64,000 nucleotides of DNA from JAXGXJ01 sp963816155 (lineage in GTDB: Bacteria > Actinomycetota > Thermoleophilia > RBG-16-64-13). Both the position numbers and the translations under genes were made by a program. Location: the NCBI GenBank assembly GCA_963816155.1, contig CAWFJE010000001.1, positions 169,170-233,169 of the forward strand. Reading direction: 5' to 3'. Below are positions 41,994 through 50,394 of the stretch, in pieces; the stretch's first letter is position 1; every line of letters begins with the position of its first letter. The notes beneath the pieces are model-generated. The model worked only from the letters and a program-made list of their open reading frames with translations, did no database searches and had not been told where the DNA came from.

Positions 41994-42653
41994 CTACGCG
42001 GGGACCAGGTAGCCAGTGCCGGGAACTGTGCGTATCAGGCCTTTGCCTAGTTTCCGCCGTAGGTAGGCCACGTGCACGTCCACAGTGTCCAGCGGAATCG
42101 AGGCGCTGTGCTCTCCCCACACATGCACGACGATGGTGCTCCGATTCTGGGCCACACCGGCATGGCGCATCAAATACTCAAGGAGGGCGTATTCCTTCGG
42201 TGCGACGTGCACCGGTTCCGCACCCTTGCGCACCTCGTGGGTGTTCGTGTCAAGTGTGACGTCACCGGACCGAAGAATGGGGTTGGCTACGGTGCCGCGC
42301 CGCCGGAGGAGAGAGCGCACCCTGGCCACCAGCTCTTCCATGTCGAAGGGTTTGACCAGATAGTCGTCAGCCCCGGCATCAAGCCCTTGGACGATATCGC
42401 GCTTGGCGCCACTTGCGGTAAGCATGAGCACGGGGGACGGGTTCCCGGCCGCGCGGAGCCGGCGGCAGACCTCCAGACCGTGCATCCCCGGAAGATCAAG
42501 GTCTAGGATGATGCAGTCTTGCTCCTGTTGCAGAGCTCGCTGTAGCCCCTCGGCACCATCGAAACAGACCGAGGCGGCGTAGTGCTCCAGTTCGAGGTAG
42601 CGTCGCACGTTGTTAGCCAGAACCTTGTTGTCTTCTACGATGAGGATCTCCAT
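41994..42653 (-). CDS. OmpR/PhoB-type response regulator
   Basis: 219 residues. Receiver domain with phospho-acceptor Asp 51 (IILDLDLPGMHG), acidic pair ED at 7-8, and Lys of LVKPFDMEEL. The C-terminal winged helix has EYALLEYLMRHAG and the recognition part VDVHVAYLRRKLG. It forms an operon with the kinase. Direct-repeat sites suitable for this class lie before the ATPase operon. Confidence 0.95.
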   Translation of the reverse strand: MEILIVEDNKVLANNVRRYLELEHYAASVCFDGAEGLQRALQQEQDCIILDLDLPGMHGLEVCRRLRAAGNPSPVLMLTASGAKRDIVQGLDAGADDYLVKPFDMEELVARVRSLLRRRGTVANPILRSGDVTLDTNTHEVRKGAEPVHVAPKEYALLEYLMRHAGVAQNRSTIVVHVWGEHSASIPLDTVDVHVAYLRRKLGKGLIRTVPGTGYLVPA

Positions 42654-42777
42654 CTAGCCCCCGACCACTTCCTCAATGCCGGCGAAATAGGCAACGCACC
42701 CATATCGCATCCGTCTGGTCAAGCGTGATACCGCATAGAAGTATAGTTGCAGCTAGACGAGCGGGTGAAGACCAGCA

Positions 42778-42850
42778 TGCCCTCGGGGCGAATCGAACGC
42801 CCGACACAAGGTTTAGGAAACCTTTGCTCTATCCCCTGAGCTACGAGGGC
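42778..42850 (-). tRNA. tRNA-Arg (CCT anticodon)
   Basis: A 73-base cloverleaf: acceptor GCCCTCG pairing with CGAGGGC, D stem GCTC/GAGC, anticodon stem AAGGT/ACCTT with loop TTCCTAA (anticodon CCT, reading AGG), T arm GGGCG-TTCGATT-CGCCC, discriminator A. CCA is not encoded. Two 3' fragments of such a tRNA lie at 7059-7100 and 8683-8719. Confidence 0.95.
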
Positions 42851-43075
42851 ACGGTCCGGAGAGAGCGACGCGGCGCGAACGCCCGGTCGCATCGCGGACT
42901 CGCGTCCCCAGCGCCCGACCACATCGAGGACTGGGTCCTCTCCGCCCGCTCTCCGTCGGTCCGAGGATTTTAGCACCAGGAAGGTGCCCACCCGCCGAAG
43001 GTGCGCACCGGCGGCCCCGATGTAGTAACTTCTTGAACTGCGGTCACCGGTGTCTGGAGTGTGCAGGAGGGCGAT

Positions 43076-43612
43076 GTGAGCGAATCGGCGCAACCCCACG
43101 TGAACGAATCTACGCGACCTTGTTTCAGTTGTGCCTACTGGGACCCCTGCTCCAACGACATGGGGAAGTGTCGCCGCCACGCGCCCGCGGCCGTCACGGC
43201 CACGGTCACCCCGTCTGTTCCCACCAAGGGCCGAGTGCCCGTCTCCACGGCACCTCCCGACTCGTGCGACCCGGCGAACGGGTTGGTCGCCGCCTGGCCG
43301 CTTACGGGCTCCCATGACTGGTGCGGCGAATGGACGTCTCACGAGGCACTGTTCCAGGCTCCGGAAGCGACCCTCTCGGGTCTGGAATCACTCCTGGCCG
43401 ACGACGGACCCCCCTTGGATCCCGAGGAGGAGCGCACCCTCCGCAACGCCTCCATCGCCCAGGCACTGCTCGTCTTGCCCGCGGAGAAGCGCGACAAGCT
43501 ACTCCTCGAGGTGTTGACCGATGAGGAGAGGGCGTCCGCCACCCCGCCGGACGACTTCTACGAGCGGGTGCAGGGCTATCTCGCCGCACAAGGGGACGAC
43601 CGCTCCGAGTAG
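43076..43612 (+). CDS. Hypothetical protein with Cys-rich N-terminus
   Basis: 178 residues from a GTG with AGGAGGG 5 bases upstream. The first 35 residues hold CFSCAYWDPCSNDMGKCRRH, a Cys-His cluster that could bind a metal or Fe-S cluster; a further C-x...-WC pair is near residue 85. The second half is acidic and helical (PEEERTLRNASIAQALLVLPAEKRDK in parts). No family recognised. The neighbours are tRNA-Arg and a nitroreductase. Confidence 0.7.
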   Translation: MSESAQPHVNESTRPCFSCAYWDPCSNDMGKCRRHAPAAVTATVTPSVPTKGRVPVSTAPPDSCDPANGLVAAWPLTGSHDWCGEWTSHEALFQAPEATLSGLESLLADDGPPLDPEEERTLRNASIAQALLVLPAEKRDKLLLEVLTDEERASATPPDDFYERVQGYLAAQGDDRSE

Positions 43613-43690
43613 GGCGCCGCGGGCGAGGTCGAGTGTGGGGGCACCGCCGAGCGGGGACGCCGCCGTCCGCGCCCGAAGCCCTGTGCCGCC

Positions 43691-43699
43691 TGTTATACT
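43691..43699 (+). promoter_or_regulatory. Extended -10 promoter of the nitroreductase gene
   Basis: TGTTATACT (TG at 43691-43692, -10 hexamer TATACT at 43694-43699), 44 bases before the GTG start. No good -35 is visible, as expected for an extended -10 promoter. Confidence 0.5.
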
Positions 43700-43743
43700 C
43701 GCGCCCTCATTCTATGGTTCATTCTCGGAAGCGAGGTATCGAC

Positions 43744-44343
43744 GTGGAATTCAAAGAGATCGTCATGAACCGCTACTCCTGTCGCCAGTATCAGGACAAG
43801 AAGGTCCCCGAAGAGACCATCCGCGAACTGCTCGAGATCATCATCAACTCGGCCTCAGCCATCAACCTCCAGCCCTGGCGGATCAAAGTGATCTCCGATC
43901 AGGAGACCAAGGACAGGCTGTTCGAGGCCGCCTGGAAGCAGGAGCACGTGAGGAGCTGCTCCCATCTCCTCGCCCTGTGCGCCGACGGCGACTACGCCGC
44001 CATCATCGCCAAGTTCGAGAAGAGCCTTGTCGATGCCGGCGCCCCGGATGAAGTGCGCACCATGCTGGTGGGGATGGCCACCAGTTTCTCCTCGAGCATG
44101 ACCCCCGAGCAGCAGATGCATTGGTCGCGGGAGCAGGTGCACATCGCCCTAGGCAACGCCATCAATGGCGCCTACTCGCTGGGCCTGGCCTCCTGTCCCA
44201 TGACCGCCTTCGACCCGCCCGCGGTCTCGCAGATCCTCGACCTGCCCGCGAACATCGCGCCCACCCTGCTGGTCGCCGTGGGCTATCCGGCCGACACGTT
44301 CCCGGGCAAGCCGCGCTACCCGTTGGAAGACATCCTGATCTGA
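43744..44343 (+). CDS. Nitroreductase family protein
   Basis: 199 residues from a GTG that follows GGAAGCGAGG. NRYSCRQYQDKKVPEETI is the FMN-binding N-terminal motif; INLQPWRIKV, WSREQVHIALGNAINGAYSLGLASCPM and PTLLVAVGYPAD follow in the family order. FMN enzymes of this kind use NAD(P)H to reduce nitro compounds, quinones or flavins; the physiological substrate is unknown. An ATG upstream would add unlikely residues across the promoter. Confidence 0.92.
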   Translation: MEFKEIVMNRYSCRQYQDKKVPEETIRELLEIIINSASAINLQPWRIKVISDQETKDRLFEAAWKQEHVRSCSHLLALCADGDYAAIIAKFEKSLVDAGAPDEVRTMLVGMATSFSSSMTPEQQMHWSREQVHIALGNAINGAYSLGLASCPMTAFDPPAVSQILDLPANIAPTLLVAVGYPADTFPGKPRYPLEDILI

Positions 44344-44443
44344 GAGGCGACCGAGCGAGGACCCGCATCGGGCACCGAGATCGCGGCCCCTCAAGTCGCG
44401 CACCGGCGCCCGGCGGGTAGGCCGCGCCCCACCCACACCTCTC

Positions 44444-44508
44444 GGCGCCCTTGTCATCCCTCAGAAAGAATCGTGAAACGCAGCTGACGGAGGGATGACA
44501 AGGGCGCC
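44444..44508. repeat. Perfect 19-bp inverted repeat between nitroreductase and DUF4126 genes
   Basis: GGCGCCCTTGTCATCCCTC (44444-44462) and its exact complement (44490-44508) around a 27-base AT-richer loop. It can form a strong hairpin after the nitroreductase gene, but has no U tract. Its right arm contains the -35-like ATGACA of the next gene's promoter, so it could also be an operator. Confidence 0.75.
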
Positions 44509-44522
44509 TCCCATGCTAGACT
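44495..44522 (+). promoter_or_regulatory. Promoter of the DUF4126-acylphosphatase unit (nearly leaderless)
   Basis: ATGACA (44495-44500), 16 bases, then TAGACT (44517-44522) within the extended -10 TGCTAGACT. Only 10 bases separate the -10 from the ATG at 44533, so the leader would be 2-4 bases; no ribosome site is present. Confidence 0.55.
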
Positions 44523-44532
44523 GATTCACCGC

Positions 44533-45132
44533 ATGGACGTGGTCTTCAACAGCATCTACGCCCGCGCCTGTATGGGCGCAGGTCTGGCGGTCCTCACCGG
44601 GCTACGCGCCTTCCTTCCTATCGCCTTCCTGGGGCTGTACTCACGCCTGGAGTTTGCCAGCGCACCCGTGCTCGATGGCACCTGGTTCGCGTTCCTGGAG
44701 GAGACGTGGGTCTTGGCCATCCTGTTCGCCTTGGCCATCATCGAGCTGGCAGTCGACAAGATGCCCGCGCTGACAGCCACTGCCGACCAGATCATGCAGC
44801 CCATCAAGATAGTGTTCGGCGGGGTGGTCTTCGCCGCCGCCATGGCCTCCGAGCACTGGGTGGCCATCGTCGTCTGCGCCCTGGCGGGCCTTGCCATCGC
44901 CGGCCTGGCCGACAACGCCATCCGCACCATGCGCCCAAACGCCGACGGGGACAGCGGCCCTGTCGTGCTTCTGAGCTTGTACGTGGACTTCATCGTCCTC
45001 ATCGGCACGCTCATCTTCGTACTCGTGCCCCTGATCGGGGCCCTGCTCGCTCTGTTCCTCTTCCTGTTCGCCTACCGGCTCCGCCAACGTCAAAAGCGGA
45101 AACACAAGGGCCTGCGCATCCTCAGGGGCTGA
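44533..45132 (+). CDS. DUF4126 family membrane protein
   Basis: 199 residues with about five hydrophobic segments. Family features: GAGLAVLTGLRAFLPIAFLG near the start (in parts), a long helix VLAILFALAIIELAVDKMPALTA and the repeated Gly-Ala segment after it. Ends in a basic tail (RLRQRQKRKHKG). The function is unknown; the family is found widely as an inner membrane protein. The gene appears to be leaderless. The acylphosphatase gene follows after 11 bases. Confidence 0.85.
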   Translation: MDVVFNSIYARACMGAGLAVLTGLRAFLPIAFLGLYSRLEFASAPVLDGTWFAFLEETWVLAILFALAIIELAVDKMPALTATADQIMQPIKIVFGGVVFAAAMASEHWVAIVVCALAGLAIAGLADNAIRTMRPNADGDSGPVVLLSLYVDFIVLIGTLIFVLVPLIGALLALFLFLFAYRLRQRQKRKHKGLRILRG

Positions 45133-45143
45133 GGGGGCGACAC

Positions 45144-45413
45144 ATGACCGTGCGCGTGCACGTCTTCGTGGAAGGACGTGTTCAGGGAGTCTGGTTTCGG
45201 GACAGCGCCTGGCGCGAAGCGGACCGTCTCGGCATCCGCGGGTGGGTGCGCAATCTGCCCGACGGACGAGTGGAAGCCGTCTATGAAGGCTCGCAGGCCG
45301 CGGTCGAGGAGATGCTCGCCTGGACTGAGCGCGGACCCGAGCGCGCCGACGTCACCGGAGTCGAGATCCACGACGAGCCGCCTCGCGAAGAGCAGGGCTT
45401 CACGGTCAAGTAG
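45144..45413 (+). CDS. acyP: Acylphosphatase
   Basis: 89 residues, the normal size. VFVEGRVQGVWFRDSAWREA holds the catalytic Arg (of VQGVWFR) and GIRGWVRNLPDGRVEA the catalytic Asn. It hydrolyses acyl phosphates such as carbamoyl phosphate. GAGGGGG is 6 bases before the ATG. Cotranscribed with the DUF4126 gene. Confidence 0.95.
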   Translation: MTVRVHVFVEGRVQGVWFRDSAWREADRLGIRGWVRNLPDGRVEAVYEGSQAAVEEMLAWTERGPERADVTGVEIHDEPPREEQGFTVK

Positions 45414-45450
45414 GCAGCTGGCCGTCCGGCCGCAGCGCCCCGCGAAAGAG

Positions 45451-45486
45451 ACTGCGCCGCCCCCGGTCTCCCGAGAGCGGCGCAGT
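45451..45486. terminator. Hairpin between convergent acylphosphatase and HtrA-like genes
   Basis: ACTGCGCCGC (45451-45460) and its exact complement (45477-45486) with a 16-base loop, lying 38 bases after acyP and 31 bases after the protease gene. On the minus strand it is followed by CTCTTTC, weakly U-rich. Likely shared terminator. Confidence 0.6.
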
Positions 45487-45516
45487 TGAAGGGTCACCTT
45501 CGGCTGGAGACAGCGG

Positions 45517-46765
45517 CTAGAAGCCGGCCGGCCGCTCCTCGAGCGTCACCGTGATGGTCTGTTCTTGACCGTTGCGATCGACCAGTACCTCGACTTCGTC
45601 GCCGGGCGTCATGTCACGGATGGCTATGAGCACGTCGCTGGATTCGACCATCTCCTCACCGTCGATCTCGATGACGATGTCGCCCTGCTGGATGCCGGCC
45701 TTGTCTGCCGGACCGCCGGGCGCGACTTCCGCTATGAGGATCCCCGATGAACGCGACAGTCCGAACTGCTGCTGCAAGTCGGGAGTCACCATCTGCGTGC
45801 CGACACCCATGTAGGCATGAGTGGCCTTGCCTGTTTCGATGATCTGGTCCGCCACTTGAGTCGCCGTGACGGCGGGAATGGCGAAACCGAGGCTAACCGC
45901 GCCCGTCTGCGCCGGCGGAAGATAGGCCACGTTGATACCTATCACTTCGCCCGCGGCATTGGCCAGTGCGCCGCCGGAGTTGCCGGGGCTGATGGGCGCG
46001 TCCGTCTGGATGAGATTGGTGAGAGCCACGCCTTCCGCACCTGTCACGCCCTCGATGTTGCGAGCGATGCCGGACACGATGCCCATAGTGACGGAGTTGT
46101 CGTACCCGAGCGGGCTACCGATGGCCACCGCGAACTGACCCACCGTGAGGTCGTCGATCTGGAACGTTGCAGCGGGAAGATCGATACCGGCATCTATCTT
46201 GATCACAGCCAGGTCGCTCAGCGGATCGCGGCCCACGATAGTGGCCGGCAGCTTCTCGCCCGTGGTCAGAGTGACCTCGAGGGTGCTCACCGGGTCGCCG
46301 GTCGTCTCGTCACTCACCACGTGATTGTTGGTGATGATCATGCCGTCAGAGGTGTAGATGACCCCCGAACCTTCTCCAGCGTACTGCTGCTGCTGGCCGA
46401 AGGGGCCCTGGGTGACACCCGAGATGGCGATGTTGACCACGCTGGGGCCGAGTCTTTCGGCGACCACCACAGCGGGGCTCACCAGCGCGTCTGCGGAGCC
46501 GCCGTCACTGGAACCGTTTGAGGAGGAGGGTTCCGTAGTGGTGTCCTGCGCCTCCGTGGTCTCTGTCGCACCGGAGTCGTCGGAAGGCTCGGCGGCTCGC
46601 AGTGGAAGCAGTGGTAGAGGTGTCTGGTCCCGTCTCTATCGTGCAGGCGGCCAGTCCAAGCGCCGACCCAAACACCAGCGCCGCAGCCACGAGCACCATG
46701 ACGAAGGTCCACACACCCCCCCGCCCGCTGGGGCTATCGCTCGACGCTCGACGCCTGAGTAACAT
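45517..46765 (-). CDS. HtrA/DegP-type serine protease with PDZ domain, frameshifted in the linker
   Basis: The N-terminal part from ATG 46765 has a membrane anchor (WTFVMVLVAAALVFGSALGL) and a Thr/Ser-rich stretch. The protease domain is in another frame: VVAERLGPSVVNIAISG, then the triad His (ITNNHVV), Asp (SDLAVIKID) and Ser (GNSGGALAN), followed by a PDZ domain (GPADKAGIQQGDIVIEIDG). The switch is needed near 46575-46600, inside the linker (TASTA / AAEPSDDSGATE). Catalytic residues are intact, so an error in the sequence is as likely as inactivation. The first in-frame start for the catalytic part alone is the GTG at 46482. Divergent from a two-component system with matching boxes. Confidence 0.85.
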
Positions 46766-46890
46766 AGGGACCACCTCCATGAAGAACGATTCATTTCTGC
46801 TTTAGTACCCAAGTGCCCTGAACAGGATGCACGCGGGAATCCGAGCCGATGGTCCCTAAGTGCCCACAGCCCACCGGTCGGAGCGACGGA

Positions 46891-46981
46891 ATCTTACCCG
46901 CGCCCGCATAAGGCGGCCGTAAACAGCCCCACAGCGCGGGTTCGGCCCTTTACGGGCGTCTTACGCGCGCCCAGGTAGACT
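46891..46981. promoter_or_regulatory. Symmetric divergent promoter region with two OmpR-type boxes
   Basis: Box 1 (46905-46926, read on the minus strand: GTTTACGGCCG, CCTTATGCGGG) is followed after 6 bases by TAAGAT (46891-46896) toward the protease gene. Box 2 (46946-46967, plus strand: CTTTACGGGCG, TCTTACGCGCG) is followed after 6 bases by TAGACT (46976-46981) toward the response-regulator gene. The two boxes are inverted copies agreeing at about 17 of 22 positions. Both genes are thus probably activated by the same regulator, most simply the one encoded at 47085. Confidence 0.7.
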
Positions 46982-47084
46982 CTGAACACGTAAGCACCGG
47001 GGGTGTCGCGGGGTATCATGACGCCGTCCCCTCGGGCAGGAGTCCTGGGCAACACCCAACGGGGAAGATCGTGAGAGGGTCAGG

Positions 47085-47738
47085 GTGCGGGTCCTACTAG
47101 CTGAAGATGAAGAACGCCTAGCGAACACCATCGCGCGTGGTCTGCGCCGCGAGGGCATGGCTGTGGACGTGGTGTTGGACGGCAGAGCCGCCTTGGAGAA
47201 GACCGCCGTCAACAACTACGACGTGGTGGTCCTAGACCGCAACCTTCCACTTGTCCACGGCGACGACGTCTGCCGCGCGCTGGTGGGGCGCCAGTCCCTC
47301 TCCCGCATCCTCATGCTCACGGCGGCTGGGTCCATCGAAGACCGGGTGGCCGGTCTCAGCATCGGCGCCGACGACTATCTGCCCAAGCCCTTCGCCCTGC
47401 AGGAACTGGTGGCCCGCATCCGGGCTCTGGGCCGCCGTGCGGTGCCCCCCGTCCCTCCTGTCCTCACACGGGGCAACCTGACCCTGGACCCCTCGCGGCA
47501 CACCGCCGAACGGACGGGCGTCGATCTGAGCCTCACCAAGAAGGAGTTCGGGCTGCTGGAGGTGCTGCTGGCGGCCGAGGGCCGGGTGGTCAGCGCGGAA
47601 GAGATCCTCGAGAAGGTCTGGGACGAGAACACCGATCCCTTCACCAACGTGGTACGGGTGACCATCATGACTCTGCGCAAGAAGCTGGGTGATCCGCCGC
47701 TCGTCGAGACGGTGACGGGCGTCGGCTACCGCATATGA
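47085..47738 (+). CDS. OmpR-type response regulator
   Basis: 217 residues from a GTG. Receiver domain with acidic EDEE at 7-10, phospho-acceptor Asp 51 (VVLDRNLPLVHG) and Lys in YLPKPFALQEL. Winged-helix domain with KKEFGLLEVLLAAEG and VVRVTIMTLRKKLG. The stop overlaps the kinase start (ATGA). The direct repeats upstream suit autoactivation. Divergence from an HtrA-type protease recalls envelope-stress systems of the CssRS/CpxRA kind (inference from gene order). Confidence 0.95.
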   Translation: MRVLLAEDEERLANTIARGLRREGMAVDVVLDGRAALEKTAVNNYDVVVLDRNLPLVHGDDVCRALVGRQSLSRILMLTAAGSIEDRVAGLSIGADDYLPKPFALQELVARIRALGRRAVPPVPPVLTRGNLTLDPSRHTAERTGVDLSLTKKEFGLLEVLLAAEGRVVSAEEILEKVWDENTDPFTNVVRVTIMTLRKKLGDPPLVETVTGVGYRI

Positions 47739-49063
47739 GCACGGAACCCGAGAGCGAACGCCCCGGTAGCTCGACCCGGGAGGACCCGGGTCCCGAGCGC
47801 AGGGGTCCCGAGAGTGCGGCGCCCCGGGCCGGATTCGCGCGGCGCGGCCTCACTATCCGCCTCAAGCTGACCCTGTGGTACGGCGGCCTCTTCCTGCTGG
47901 CCGGGGTACTCCTCATCGCCGTGAACTTCTACATGGTGAGCGACAGTCTCACGCCGGCTCCGGAGAAGGCGCGGGCCGTCATCGCCGAGCGTTACGACAT
48001 CCCTCAAGAGCTGCTCGAGCTGGGCAGCGGGCCCGGCCCGCGCGGACAGATGCCTCGCTACGTGACCATCAACGGCATCCCCGTGCCCCGCCTCATCGAC
48101 GACGTGCAGCAGGAACTCCGCGAAGAGGCGCTCCGCCAGCTGTGGGGCAGGTCAATCATGGCGCTGGCCATCATCGCCGTCATCACGTTCGGACTGGCCT
48201 GGCTGCTCGCCGGCCGCATGTTGCGCCCCCTGCACGCCATCACCGGCACCGCGCGCCGCCTCTCCGAGTCCACCCTGCATGAACGTATCGACCTGAAAGG
48301 ACCGCGCGACGAACTGAAAGAGCTGGCCGACACCTTCGACGCCATGCTCGCCCGGCTCGACACTGCCTTCACGGCTCAGAAGGAGTTCGTTGCCAACGCG
48401 TCCCATGAGTTGCGCACCCCCCTCACCATCATCCGCACGGAGATCGACGTGGCCCTCAGCGATCCCGACCTGTCCCAGGAGGAGTTGCGAGAGATGGGGG
48501 CTGCGGTCGGCGAGGCTGTGGACCGGAGCGAACGGCTCATCGACGGTCTGCTGGTGCTGGCCCGCACGGAGAGCTCGCTGACCCTCTCCGACCTGGATCT
48601 GCGCGAGATTGCCGAGGAGCAGGTCGAGCTGGCCTCGCCTTCCGCCGACGCCCTCAACCTGCGCCTGGATCTGGACCTGCAGCCCGCGCCCATCCAGGGC
48701 GACAGGGCCCTCATCGAGCGGCTGGTGGGCAATCTGGTGGAGAACGCCATCCGGCACAACGTCCGCGAGGGTTCCTTCTCGGTCAGGACCTACACCGAAG
48801 GAACCTGGGCCGTACTCAACGTCAGGGGCGGCGACACGATCGTCTCTGAGACAGAGCTGGACCGCCTCTTCGACCGCTTCTATCGTCCGGACAAGTCGCG
48901 CAGCCGCAAGACGGGTGGCTCCGGGCTGGGACTCTCCATCGTGAAGGCCGTGGCAACCGCGCACGGCGGGACCGTCTCCCTGAGGGCGATCCCCACGGGC
49001 GGGCTGGACGTCACCGTCAGTCTGGCGGCCAGACTGCCGGGAGGTCAAGATAGCGGCTCATGA
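47735..49063 (+). CDS. Sensor histidine kinase with HAMP domain
   Basis: 442 residues. A Pro/Arg/Glu-rich N-terminus, membrane segment LWYGGLFLLAGVLLIAVNF, an outer region of about 90 residues, a second segment IMALAIIAVITFGLAWLLAG, HAMP (RPLHAITGTARRLSE), H-box NASHELRTPLTII, N-box LVGNLVENAIRHN and G2 GGSGLGLSIV. The G1 box is weak (VLNVRGGDTIVSE in place of DxGxG), which could lower ATP binding. Its last 47 bases overlap the end of the opposite-strand deacetylase gene. Confidence 0.93.
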   Translation: MSTEPESERPGSSTREDPGPERRGPESAAPRAGFARRGLTIRLKLTLWYGGLFLLAGVLLIAVNFYMVSDSLTPAPEKARAVIAERYDIPQELLELGSGPGPRGQMPRYVTINGIPVPRLIDDVQQELREEALRQLWGRSIMALAIIAVITFGLAWLLAGRMLRPLHAITGTARRLSESTLHERIDLKGPRDELKELADTFDAMLARLDTAFTAQKEFVANASHELRTPLTIIRTEIDVALSDPDLSQEELREMGAAVGEAVDRSERLIDGLLVLARTESSLTLSDLDLREIAEEQVELASPSADALNLRLDLDLQPAPIQGDRALIERLVGNLVENAIRHNVREGSFSVRTYTEGTWAVLNVRGGDTIVSETELDRLFDRFYRPDKSRSRKTGGSGLGLSIVKAVATAHGGTVSLRAIPTGGLDVTVSLAARLPGGQDSGS

Positions 49064-50384
49064 CCATGGCCACGTGAGCCCGCTTGGCTCCCGACGATGG
49101 CATGAAATCCCCGTTCGCATTACCGGTCATGAGCCCCAAGGCGGCCACCAGTGACACGTCGGCCACTGCGTAGTCGGGCAGGCCGGTGAAGGTCGGCTCC
49201 GCGAGACCCAGTTCCGAGGCCGTGGATGGGTAGCCTTTCAATTGACGGGCCATGCGAGCCAGGATGGTGGCTAGCTGCACCCTGGTGATGGGCCGGTCCG
49301 GGTTGAAGACGAACCCGCCGCCACCGGTGGGTGCGCCGACCACCAGTCCCGCGGCAACAGCCTCCTGCACGTAGTCGAAGGGATAGGCGAGCGGCTTCCC
49401 GTTCGAGTCGTGCCTCACGGGCACGTCCGGAAAGGCGGGGGAGTCGACCCCCTCCACCGTATCCGTGTGTATGCCGCCCACCAGACTGCAGACTTTGGCC
49501 ACCTGCGCCCGGGTGATGCTGTCGTTGGGACCGAAGTAGTTGCTGTTGTAGCCGCTTATGAAGCCCCCGTCCACCAAGCGGGCAATAGCCCGGCCGGCGT
49601 CGCTGTCACTGGAGACATCCAGGAACATCCGGTCGCCCTTGAGCATCTCCGATATGGTAACCAGTTCGTAGCCCTTGGCCCGCAGCCTGCTGGCCAGCTT
49701 GGGGACGGCCTCCGCGGTATGAGCTCCAGAGAGGTGCATGACCACGATGGCTCCGTTGTGAGCCCGACTGACGACGTGGTCGGCTATGGAATCCGCCGAG
49801 CCGCCCTCCCAGTCGCGCGGATCGATGTCCCACAGGACCAGATGGGAGAAGCCCTCCGCCCCCGCTATCGCCGCTACCTGGGAGTTCGTCGCGCCATATG
49901 GGGGACGGAACAAGGGGACCGTGCGTGCGCCCGTGGCTTTGCGGAAGGCGTCGGTACCTCCGCCAATCTCCGACACCAGGATCGAACTGGACTTCCCGGT
50001 GAGCAGGGCATGCGAGCGGCTGTGGTCGCCGACCTCGAACAACCCCGCGGACATGCCCTTGACGATCTCGGTGTTGATGGAAGGATAGGCGTTCACCCCC
50101 GAGCCTACGAGGAACAGGGTGGCCTTGACATTGTTCTTCTGCAAAGCACGGAGCACGCTCAGTGCCCGCGTCTGGCTCGTATTGTCGTCGAAGGTGAGTG
50201 CTATCTGCTTGCGCTCTGAGGACCCCCTGTGGACGATCGAGGCCGAGGCGGCGGACGCGGTCGCGGTCCAGCCGAGAGCGATGAGCGTCGCAAAAGTGAC
50301 CAGCACCAGGAGTCGGCACCGAAGCACACGCGACCGCGGCTTGGATCGGCACGACGTCGACGAGGGCACCGTTATCCGCTCCAT
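49017..50384 (-). CDS. Polysaccharide deacetylase with SLH repeats (secreted)
   Basis: About 455 residues. Signal segment LLVLVTFATLIALGWTATASA; NodB-type deacetylase domain with ALTFDDN, GDHSRSH, RPPYGATN and VVMHLSG (the metal-binding D and H-x3-H set is present); then three S-layer-homology repeats (FLDVSSDSDAGRAIARLVDGGFI, in parts; NDSITRAQVAKV; DRPITRVQLATILARM). It should deacetylate peptidoglycan or another wall glycan while attached to the wall through SLH modules. The ATG at 50384 has AGGGGG at 6 bases. It follows uppP by 10 bases. Confidence 0.92.
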   Translation of the reverse strand: MERITVPSSTSCRSKPRSRVLRCRLLVLVTFATLIALGWTATASAASASIVHRGSSERKQIALTFDDNTSQTRALSVLRALQKNNVKATLFLVGSGVNAYPSINTEIVKGMSAGLFEVGDHSRSHALLTGKSSSILVSEIGGGTDAFRKATGARTVPLFRPPYGATNSQVAAIAGAEGFSHLVLWDIDPRDWEGGSADSIADHVVSRAHNGAIVVMHLSGAHTAEAVPKLASRLRAKGYELVTISEMLKGDRMFLDVSSDSDAGRAIARLVDGGFISGYNSNYFGPNDSITRAQVAKVCSLVGGIHTDTVEGVDSPAFPDVPVRHDSNGKPLAYPFDYVQEAVAAGLVVGAPTGGGGFVFNPDRPITRVQLATILARMARQLKGYPSTASELGLAEPTFTGLPDYAVADVSLVAALGLMTGNANGDFMPSSGAKRAHVAMVMSRYLDLPAVWPPD

Positions 50385-50394
50385 GAGCATCCCC

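Noticed and set aside
42725..42973. Small plus-strand frame reading GANRTPDTRFRKPLLYPLS
   Set aside because: This is a translation of the antisense strand of tRNA-Arg, a common false protein.
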